Assembly (NCBI GenBank): GCA_905197385.1
Contig: CAJJYO010000022.1
Coordinates: forward strand, 1-13,200
Source: an uncultured Collinsella sp.
Lineage (GTDB): Bacteria; Actinomycetota; Coriobacteriia; Coriobacteriales; Coriobacteriaceae
Length of the DNA stretch: 13,200 bases
Direction: 5' to 3'
In this document: positions 9,027-13,200 of the stretch, in pieces
Position numbering within the stretch: position 1 is the stretch's first letter
Layout of the letters: each line of letters begins with the position of its first letter
Position numbers and translations under genes: made by a program
Notes under the pieces: model-generated
What the model was told of the DNA's origin: nothing
The model's input: only the letters and a program-made list of their open reading frames with translations
The model's database searches: none

Positions 9027-10418
9027 CTACTCCTCGGCATGTGCCCCATCAAGCTCATAGAACTTGGTGGATGCCGGCAGGAACATCAGATCGACGTCGC
9101 CGATCGGGCCCGAACGGTTCTTGGCCACGACGATACGCGTAACGCCCTCGTCGGGTCGATCGTCGCGCGAGGCCTCGGCCTCGTCGGCGGAGCGGTCCAA
9201 GAACATAACGATATCGGCGTCCTGCTCGATGGAGCCCGATTCACGAAGGTCGGAAAGCTGCGGGCGCTTGCCGGTACGGGATTCGACCTGACGCGAGAGC
9301 TGCGACAGCGCGATGAGCGGGATCTTGAGCTCCTTGGCCATGATCTTCAGACCACGCGACATCTCCGAAACCTCGACGGTACGGCTCTCGGAGCGGCGTC
9401 CCGGCGGAGGACTCACCAGCTGCAGGTAGTCCAGGATGATGATTGCCTTCTCCTTGTTATGGAGCATGCGGCGGCTCTTGGCGCGAATCTCGGTCACTGT
9501 GGTGCCGGGCGTATCGTCAATCAGAATATCGAGCTTGGACAAGGTCTGCGTGGCCTCGTTGATATTGGCCCACTGCTCGGGGCTAATGCGGCCCATGCGG
9601 AAGTCACTGATCGAGATCATGGCGTAGGCGCAAATCAGACGCTGGGCAATTTCTTTGCCCGACATCTCCAGCGAGAAGAAGCCGACGGTATAACCGGCAG
9701 CGGCAGCGTTGAGCGCCAGATTCAGGGCGAACGACGTCTTACCCACAGCAGGGCGGGCGCCGATAATGATGAGCTGGCCCTCGCGGAAGCCCATGAGCAT
9801 GCGGTCGAGTGACGGGAAGCCCGTGGGCACGCCCGCAGCCTGACCACCGGCCTGACACACTTCCTCGGCCTCGTTATAGGCCTCAACCATAAACTCGGTC
9901 AGCGTCTTGTAGCTCGACTTGACCTCGCGTGCCGTGACCTTGAGCAGCTTGCTCTCGGCTAGCTCCACGACCTCTTTGGTGTCGGTGGGGGCGTTATATG
10001 CCAGCGCGTTGATCTCGTTGGTGGCGCCGATCAGCTCGCGCAGCATCGAATCGCGACGAACGATGGCGGCATGGTGCTGCCAGTTCACGAGCGACAGAGT
10101 CTGACCCATCAGCTCCAAAATGTAGGCCTCGCCGCCCACGGCATCGAGCTTGTTGATGCTTCGCAGGTAATCGATCAGCGAGATGGAGTCGATGGGAATG
10201 CGGCTGTTGTACATATCGACCATCGCGGTGTAGATGGTCTTATGAATGGGCCGGTAGAAATCATCGGGCTGCAGCTCGACCTGGGCCTCTTCGACCACCT
10301 CGGGCGATAGCAGCATAGCGGCCAGTACATTGGCCTCTGCATCTTGGTTTTGGGGAAGACCCAACTTTGAGCCGCGGTCCTCGACCGTCAGCCCCGTCTC
10401 CCTATCGTCATATGCCAT
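9027..10418 (-). CDS. dnaB: Replicative DNA helicase
   Basis: DnaB is the hexameric 5'-3' helicase of the replication fork. Residues about 15-120 are the N-terminal helical domain (LPQNQDAEANVLAAMLL onward), then a linker, then the RecA-like ATPase with Walker A GARPAVGKTSFA (about 218-229), Walker B IIILDYLQL (about 324-332), and the later LSQLSRQVE and LRESGSIEQDADIVMFLDR stretches. I chose the ATG at 10418 (463 residues) because GAGG lies six bases upstream; ATGs at 10424 and 10430 are in frame but leave no room for a ribosome site. There is no intein or insertion, although DnaB is a common intein host. It follows rplI, a widely conserved order, but a strong terminator separates them here. 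Confidence 0.97.
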   Translation of the reverse strand: MAYDDRETGLTVEDRGSKLGLPQNQDAEANVLAAMLLSPEVVEEAQVELQPDDFYRPIHKTIYTAMVDMYNSRIPIDSISLIDYLRSINKLDAVGGEAYILELMGQTLSLVNWQHHAAIVRRDSMLRELIGATNEINALAYNAPTDTKEVVELAESKLLKVTAREVKSSYKTLTEFMVEAYNEAEEVCQAGGQAAGVPTGFPSLDRMLMGFREGQLIIIGARPAVGKTSFALNLALNAAAAGYTVGFFSLEMSGKEIAQRLICAYAMISISDFRMGRISPEQWANINEATQTLSKLDILIDDTPGTTVTEIRAKSRRMLHNKEKAIIILDYLQLVSPPPGRRSESRTVEVSEMSRGLKIMAKELKIPLIALSQLSRQVESRTGKRPQLSDLRESGSIEQDADIVMFLDRSADEAEASRDDRPDEGVTRIVVAKNRSGPIGDVDLMFLPASTKFYELDGAHAEE

Positions 10419-10451
10419 GAGCATCCTCATTCATATCGCTTGCGAGCATCC

Positions 10452-10460
10452 ATAGTATCA
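10452..10460 (-). promoter_or_regulatory. Possible extended -10 promoter for dnaB
   Basis: On the minus strand TGATACTAT has the TGN extension followed by a 4/6 -10 match (TACTAT). Transcription would start about 25 bases before the dnaB start codon. I found no -35. Since rplI ends in a terminator, dnaB needs its own promoter somewhere in 10431-10570. Confidence 0.3.
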
Positions 10461-10513
10461 GCCACGGTCCCAAAACGCGCCGCGCGCCGCCAATCATCAC
10501 CGAACCAAACGGA

Positions 10514-10551
10514 TGAACGGTCCTGTATATAGGACTTCGACGCAACGTTCA
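10514..10551 (-). repeat. Nested inverted repeat upstream of dnaB
   Basis: The inner arms GTCCT (10520-10524) and AGGAC (10531-10535) flank a nearly symmetrical centre, giving a 16-base dyad with one mismatched pair. The outer arms TGAACG (10514-10519) and CGTTCA (10546-10551) enclose it, with ten unpaired bases on one side. The centre is TATATA-rich. It may be an operator, a promoter region or, if transcribed, a bulged leader hairpin. It does not match the LexA or DnaA boxes I know. Confidence 0.5.
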
Positions 10552-10571
10552 CCATGACACTCACTCAGCGC

Positions 10572-10610
10572 AAAAAACAAAAGGGCGCCCTGGTTTCCCA
10601 GAGCGCCCTT
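10572..10610 (-). terminator. Intrinsic terminator of the rpsF-ssb-rpsR-rplI operon
   Basis: AAGGGCGC (10581-10588) pairs with GCGCCCTT (10603-10610), and CTGG/CCAG continues the stem after one mismatch. On the minus strand it is followed by TTTTGTTTTTTG. It lies about 33 bases after the rplI stop. Confidence 0.93.
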
Positions 10611-10642
10611 CTTAGAACAAGATTGTTGCGTTGCAGCAAATG

Positions 10643-11182
10643 CTACTCGGCAGCAGCCTCAGTCTCGACCTCGGCGGTCTCGGCCTCGGCGACCTCAGCG
10701 GCCTCCTCGACCTCAGCCTCGGCAGCGAGCTCCTCGGCGGTAACGCCGACGAGAACGACAACCTCGGCCTTGATCTCGCGGTACAGCGAGATGGCAACGG
10801 TGTGGGCACCGGCAACCTTGATGGGCTTACCGAGCTCGACGCGCTTGCGGTCGATGTCCATACCGAGCTGAGCCTTGATGGCGTCAGCGACCATAGCGGC
10901 GGTAACGGAGCCAAAGAGGATGCCCTCGTCGCCGACCTTGACGTCAACGGTGACCGTCTTGCCCTCGAAGGCAGCCTTGGTCTCGTTGGCGGTAGCCAGA
11001 CGGACGGCCTCGCGCTTGGCGATGTTGTTGCGACGCTCGTCAAGCTGCTTGAGGTTGCCCTTGGTGGCGGCAACAGCGAGCTTCTTGGGGAACAGGAAGT
11101 TCTCAGCGTAACCCTGAGCGACCTCTACGACGTCACCCTCGCCGCCCTTGCCCTTGATCTCATCGAGAAGAATAACCTTCAT
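10643..11182 (-). CDS. rplI: 50S ribosomal protein L9 with acidic C-terminal tail
   Basis: L9 binds 23S rRNA at the base of the L1 stalk and helps reading-frame maintenance. The start MKVILLDEIKGKGGEGDVVEVAQGYAENFLFP-like N-domain (residues 1-50) is unmistakable: GYAENFLFPKKLA is the family signature. A long helix and the C-terminal domain follow (about 60-148). Residues about 149-179 are an extra tail made mostly of Ala, Glu and Val, so the protein has 179 residues rather than the usual 148-150. The ATG at 11182 has AAGGGAG eight bases upstream. It lies 15 bases after rpsR and is last in the operon. Confidence 0.98.
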   Translation of the reverse strand: MKVILLDEIKGKGGEGDVVEVAQGYAENFLFPKKLAVAATKGNLKQLDERRNNIAKREAVRLATANETKAAFEGKTVTVDVKVGDEGILFGSVTAAMVADAIKAQLGMDIDRKRVELGKPIKVAGAHTVAISLYREIKAEVVVLVGVTAEELAAEAEVEEAAEVAEAETAEVETEAAAE

Positions 11183-11197
11183 GATGCGTCTCCCTTC

Positions 11198-11464
11198 TTA
11201 GCCGCGGTCGCGGTTGCCACGAGAGGAAACCACGGGGACGGTGTACGGCAGGAGAGCCATCTCGCGGGCGCGCTTGATGGCGTTGGCGATGTCATGCTGA
11301 TGCTGCGTGCAAGCGCCAGTGACGCGACGGGGCTTGATCTTGCCACGGTCGGTCATGTACTTACGGAGAAGCTGAGTGTCCTTATAGTCGATGAACTCAG
11401 TGTTCTCCTTGCAGAACTGGCAGTACTTACGACGCGGCTGACGTGCAGAAAAATCATTAGCCAT
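11198..11464 (-). CDS. rpsR: 30S ribosomal protein S18
   Basis: S18 forms a dimer with S6 on the 30S platform. The 88-residue protein shows [20 protein letters not shown] and [12 protein letters not shown], the family core. It carries Cys15, Cys18, Cys52 and His55, the pattern of the zinc-binding form of S18 rather than the cysteine-free form. I chose the ATG at 11464 (MANDFSARQ), the expected N-terminus, with AAAGG about nine bases upstream; the longer open frame to 11515 runs through a stable hairpin and is not typical. It lies between ssb and rplI in the classic operon. Confidence 0.97.
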   Translation of the reverse strand: MANDFSARQPRRKYCQFCKENTEFIDYKDTQLLRKYMTDRGKIKPRRVTGACTQHQHDIANAIKRAREMALLPYTVPVVSSRGNRDRG

Positions 11465-11483
11465 GTCAAAATACCTTTCATTT

Positions 11484-11509
11484 GGCAACTTCGGCGAACC
11501 GAAGCCGCC
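11484..11509 (-). other. Stable UUCG hairpin between ssb and rpsR
   Basis: In the mRNA, GGCGGCUUCGG pairs with CCGAAGUUGCC around a UUCG tetraloop: 11 pairs, two of them G-U. It ends about seven bases before the rpsR Shine-Dalgarno, and no U-run follows. It could set S18 expression relative to SSB, or be a site for S6-S18 feedback; the function is inferred. Confidence 0.6.
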
Positions 11510-11536
11510 TCTCACTCAAAAATAGGTGAACAACCC

Positions 11537-11989
11537 TTAGAACGGGATGTCCTCATCGTAGACGTCGACCGCGGGCGGCGTAGCCACCGGTGCGGCAGGA
11601 CGTGCTGCGGGCGCGGGAGCTGCGGGGGCGTAACCGCCCTGATCGTAGCCACCCTGGCCACCACGGGAGCTCATAAACTCGATCTCATCGACGATGACCT
11701 CAAGTTTGCTCCGGCGCTGGCCGTCGCGCTCCCAAGAGCTGTAGCGCAGCTTGCCCTCGATCGCGACCTTGTTTCCCTTTGCCAGGAAACGGCTCACGGC
11801 CTCGGCGCGGGTGCCGAACATGGTGCAGTCGACAAAGTTGGGATAGTCCTCCCACTCGCCAGTCTGCGCATTGCGGCGACGATCGTTCACGGCGACGCCA
11901 AAGGACAGAACCTGGGTTCCGCCGGCGGTGGCGCGCAGCTCGGGATCACGGGTGAGGTTACCGGTGATGTTCACTCGATTGATGCTCAT
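11537..11989 (-). CDS. ssb: Single-stranded DNA-binding protein
   Basis: SSB coats single-stranded DNA in replication and repair. Residues 1 to about 105 form the OB fold, opening MSINRVNITGNLTRDPELR, followed by LSFGVAVNDRRRN, WEDYPNFVDCTMFG and LAKGNKVAIEGKLRYSSWERDGQ. A Gly/Pro/Ala-rich linker runs from about 110 to 140. The protein ends in the acidic tip DEDIPF, the partner-binding motif of bacterial SSBs. At 150 residues it is normal in length. The ATG at 11989 has AGAGGAAG upstream at slightly long spacing. It lies 48 bases after rpsF. Confidence 0.98.
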   Translation of the reverse strand: MSINRVNITGNLTRDPELRATAGGTQVLSFGVAVNDRRRNAQTGEWEDYPNFVDCTMFGTRAEAVSRFLAKGNKVAIEGKLRYSSWERDGQRRSKLEVIVDEIEFMSSRGGQGGYDQGGYAPAAPAPAARPAAPVATPPAVDVYDEDIPF

Positions 11990-12037
11990 AACTCACTACT
12001 TCCTCTTGGGGCACAAGCCCAGTCCAAAACGACAGTC

Positions 12038-12331
12038 TTACTCCTGGTCGTCGCGACGGACGATCATGTGGCGGACCACAGCGTCGGTGATGCGCAGGAC
12101 GCGATCAAGCTCGGCGATCTGGGTAGGATCTGCGTGGAAGTTGATGAGGGTGTAGTCACCATCGGTGAGGTCGTTGATCTCGTAGGCGAGCTTGCGCTTG
12201 CCCCACTCGTCAACGGAGTCGACCTTGCCAGCGCCCTCAGCGATCGTGGTATCGATACGCTTCATAACAGCGAGACGAGTCTCGGGGTCGAGCGACGGGT
12301 CAACAAAGAACAGCAGTTCATAAGCCTTCAT
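12038..12331 (-). CDS. rpsF: 30S ribosomal protein S6
   Basis: S6 pairs with S18 on the 30S subunit. The 97-residue product reads MKAYELLFFVDPSLDPE at its start, then GKVDSVDEWGKRKLAYEIN and GDYTLINFHADP, the standard S6 core. I chose the ATG at 12331, with a very strong GAGGAGGTGA five bases upstream; an ATG at 12352 in the same frame would precede the ribosome site. It is first in the rpsF-ssb-rpsR-rplI operon, behind a clear promoter and a leader hairpin. Confidence 0.98.
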   Translation of the reverse strand: MKAYELLFFVDPSLDPETRLAVMKRIDTTIAEGAGKVDSVDEWGKRKLAYEINDLTDGDYTLINFHADPTQIAELDRVLRITDAVVRHMIVRRDDQE

Positions 12332-12357
12332 ATTGTCACCTCCTCTGGGCAAATGTG

Positions 12358-12386
12358 GCTTCAGGTCGTGAAGGTGCGCCTGAAGC
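12358..12386 (-). promoter_or_regulatory. rpsF leader hairpin with loop complementary to the Shine-Dalgarno
   Basis: GCTTCAGG (12358-12365) and CCTGAAGC (12379-12386) form a perfect 8-bp stem with a 13-base loop. In the mRNA the loop contains CACCUUC, which can pair with GGAGGUG (12343-12337), the rpsF ribosome binding site, in seven pairs with one G-U. This would make an H-type pseudoknot about 14 bases apart. Inference: a feedback element, perhaps read by the S6-S18 pair; I could not match it with confidence to the published S6:S18 leader motif. Confidence 0.55.
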
Positions 12387-12402
12387 AGGAAAAGACTTGG
12401 TA

Positions 12403-12431
12403 ATAATATCTTTCAACCTCCCAGGCCGCAA
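12403..12431 (-). promoter_or_regulatory. Promoter of the rpsF operon
   Basis: On the minus strand TTGCGG (12431-12426), a 17-base spacer and TATTAT (12408-12403, 5/6 to TATAAT) make a good housekeeping promoter. Transcription would start about 12396, giving a leader of about 65 bases that contains the hairpin. Confidence 0.6.
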
Positions 12432-12782
12432 GAATATGCAGCTACAACCTCATGACCTCCACATATGCCCATGCTCGCACCACGTTTCATGCGCATTCCA
12501 ACCAAATGCCGACCAAGAGCTTGACGGATTTGTGGACAAGATACGGTGCCGCGGGAACAAGCTGAGCCAAGCCGCAGGTCAACGGGCACATGGTTGTGGT
12601 CGCGAAATACATACCAGTGGTCTAATTGATCACCAAAAAGATTTTGAATTCGTTTGCTCGTGGTCTATAAAGTCCTTTTTTGAGCAATTCGCTTAGCATG
12701 ATTTTGCTGGTCAGACTGCATGTGCCGCGCGTTTTAGGCACAGCGCGAGACACTGTAGATCAAAAAATGCTAAGTTTTCGGC
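12432..12782. other. Intergenic region without a convincing gene
   Basis: This stretch between the divergent rpsF and tRNA promoters has no frame I believe. The longest plus-strand frame (113 codons, ending near 12696) begins inside the rpsF promoter and leader, and its product resembles nothing I know. The right half (about 12600-12780) is clearly richer in A and T than the rest of the window. It contains an 8-base inverted repeat (CTTAGCAT 12692-12699, ATGCTAAG 12767-12774) and a TGTGCC/GGCACA hairpin (12721-12742) between its arms. Confidence 0.5.
12644..12671 (+). promoter_or_regulatory. Promoter-like sequence in the intergenic region
   Basis: TTGAAT (12644-12649), a 16-base spacer and TATAAA (12666-12671) make a plausible plus-strand promoter. 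It would start a transcript near 12679 that runs through the 12692-12774 inverted repeat toward the tRNA genes. It may be a second tRNA promoter, drive a small RNA, or be chance in AT-rich DNA. Confidence 0.35.
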
Positions 12783-12810
12783 TTGCACCTTACGATTCCT
12801 CGTGTATACT
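12783..12810 (+). promoter_or_regulatory. Promoter of tRNA-Ser(GGA)
   Basis: TTGCAC (12783-12788), a 16-base spacer and TATACT (12805-12810, 5/6 match) lie 16 bases before the tRNA 5' end, the usual place for a stable-RNA promoter. Confidence 0.7.
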
Positions 12811-12826
12811 AACTTTCGCATTTAAC

Positions 12827-12917
12827 GGAGAGTTGTCCGAGTGGCCGAAGGAGCACGATTGGAAATCGTGTAGGCGTCAAAAGCGTCTCCAGGGTTCAAA
12901 TCCCTGACTCTCCGCCA
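12827..12917 (+). tRNA. tRNA-Ser (anticodon GGA)
   Basis: The acceptor GGAGAGT (12827-12833) pairs with ACTCTCC (12907-12913), followed by G and an encoded CCA. The anticodon arm is CACGA-TTGGAAA-TCGTG with anticodon GGA, which reads UCC and UCU. The T arm is centred on GGTTCAAATCC. The long variable arm and 91-base length are typical of serine tRNA. It has its own promoter upstream and a terminator ten bases downstream. Confidence 0.97.
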
Positions 12918-12926
12918 GTTAATTCC

Positions 12927-12956
12927 AAAGCAGGCCTTCGAGCCTGCTTTGTTTTT
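12927..12956 (+). terminator. Intrinsic terminator after tRNA-Ser(GGA)
   Basis: AAAGCAGGC (12927-12935) pairs perfectly with GCCTGCTTT (12942-12950) around a six-base loop and is followed by GTTTTT. It lies between the two tRNA genes. Confidence 0.85.
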
Positions 12957-12965
12957 ACCCCACGC

Positions 12966-13056
12966 GGAGGGGTGGCAGAGTGGTTGAATGCGGCGGTCTC
13001 GAAAACCGTTTGGCCTGTATAAGGTCACGAGGGTTCGAATCCCTCCTCCTCCGCCA
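12966..13056 (+). tRNA. tRNA-Ser (anticodon CGA)
   Basis: The acceptor GGAGGGG (12966-12972) pairs with CTCCTCC (13046-13052, one G-U), then G and an encoded CCA. The anticodon loop CTCGAAA carries CGA, which reads UCG. The T arm GAGGG-TTCGAAT-CCCTC is perfect, and the long variable arm confirms serine. The gene begins only nine bases after the T-run of the preceding terminator, so it has no room for a promoter of its own outside the first tRNA and its terminator; read-through is the likely source. Confidence 0.97.
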
Positions 13057-13067
13057 TTTAGATTGAG

Positions 13068-13094
13068 AAAGCTCCCGAGAATGGGAGCTTTTTT
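13068..13094 (+). terminator. Intrinsic terminator after tRNA-Ser(CGA)
   Basis: AAAGCTCCC (13068-13076) pairs with GGGAGCTTT (13083-13091) around a six-base loop, with the T-run continuing to 13094. It ends the tRNA transcript 12 bases after the second tRNA. Confidence 0.9.
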
Positions 13095-13120
13095 CTTTTG
13101 AGTCCCTTACAAGCAAATAC

Positions 13121-13145
13121 GGCGGAGGAGGAGGGATTCGAACCC
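13121..13145 (-). repeat. Inverted 25-nt copy of the tRNA-Ser(CGA) 3' end
   Basis: On the minus strand this stretch is identical to 13031-13055, which covers the T loop, the T-stem 3' side, the acceptor 3' side and the CC of the CCA end of tRNA-Ser(CGA). Identity stops exactly at both ends. The sequence beyond does not complete a tRNA: the T stem would have a mismatch, no CCA follows, and the upstream bases form GC-rich hairpins instead of an anticodon arm. tRNA 3' ends are common integration sites, so it may be an attachment-site remnant or a broken tRNA gene; the inverted orientation is unlike a simple attL/attR pair. Confidence 0.7.
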
Positions 13146-13149
13146 GCCA

Positions 13150-13190
13150 GGGCGCGGAGCGTAAAGAAAACGCGCCCGTGGCGCGTTTTT
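13150..13190. repeat. Two competing GC-rich hairpins at the right edge
   Basis: GGGCGCG (13150-13156) pairs with CGCGCCC (13171-13177). Alternatively AAAACGCGC (13167-13175) pairs with GCGCGTTTT (13181-13189) around a five-base loop. The two share 13171-13175. The second has an A-run before and a T-run after, so it could end transcription from either side. What lies beyond the window is unknown. Confidence 0.5.
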
Positions 13191-13200
13191 AGCGCAGCGC

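Noticed and set aside
9027..10418. Intein in DnaB
   Set aside because: The length is normal and the Walker motifs are uninterrupted.
10631..12403. A 590-codon plus-strand frame opposite rplI, rpsR, ssb and rpsF
   Set aside because: It runs antisense through four certain genes and their spacers; the product is low-complexity Leu/Asp/Gly and resembles no known protein.
12355..12696. A 113-codon plus-strand frame in the rpsF-tRNA gap
   Set aside because: It begins inside the rpsF leader and promoter, has no good ribosome site, and its product looks random.
12680..12907. A plus-strand frame running into tRNA-Ser(GGA)
   Set aside because: It overlaps most of a certain tRNA gene and crosses its promoter.
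13121..13200. A complete minus-strand serine tRNA cut by the window edge
   Set aside because: The T stem would have a mismatch, no CCA is encoded unlike both neighbours, and the adjoining bases form GC-rich hairpins without a usable anticodon loop. It cannot be fully excluded without the sequence beyond the edge.

Overview
The window looks like chromosomal DNA from a high-GC Gram-positive bacterium. My best guess is class Coriobacteriia (Collinsella-like), inferred from the general character of the proteins, the gene order and the alanine/glutamate-rich protein tails; no 16S or other decisive marker is present. All protein genes lie on the minus strand. Two serine tRNA genes lie on the plus strand at the right end.

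Read in the direction of transcription (right to left), there are three blocks. Block 1 (12431 to 10572) is rpsF-ssb-rpsR-rplI, encoding S6, single-strand DNA-binding protein, S18 and L9. It has a promoter, a structured leader and a strong intrinsic terminator. Block 2 (about 10460 to 2620) is dnaB-purA-purD-NUDIX hydrolase-ABC exporter-unknown membrane protein, closed by a 13-bp-stem terminator at 2624-2660. It joins replication (replicative helicase), AMP synthesis (PurA), an early step of purine synthesis (PurD), nucleotide-sugar clean-up (ADP-ribose pyrophosphatase type) and a membrane exporter with an anchored partner of unknown function. Block 3 (about 2522 to beyond 1) is carA-carB, the two subunits of carbamoyl-phosphate synthetase feeding pyrimidine and arginine synthesis; carB runs off the left edge.

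Right of rpsF, 12432-12826 holds no convincing gene. It is followed by tRNA-Ser(GGA) with its own promoter and terminator, then tRNA-Ser(CGA) and a second terminator. At 13121-13145 there is an exact 25-nt copy of the 3' end of tRNA-Ser(CGA) in inverted orientation, followed by GC-rich competing hairpins. It may be the trace of a recombination or integration event and the edge of an accessory region beyond the window.

The most interesting content is RNA-level control. The carA leader carries a hairpin with hexaloop CUGUGA, matching the PyrR consensus CNGNGA, plus a UUUAA motif, and its base can sequester the carA Shine-Dalgarno (SD). The rpsF leader carries a hairpin whose loop is complementary to the rpsF SD. 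The purA-purD spacer holds two mutually exclusive hairpins, and a nested dyad lies upstream of dnaB. I see no wholly new multi-gene system; the candidates for undescribed biology are these leaders, the orphan membrane protein beside the exporter, and the inverted tRNA fragment.
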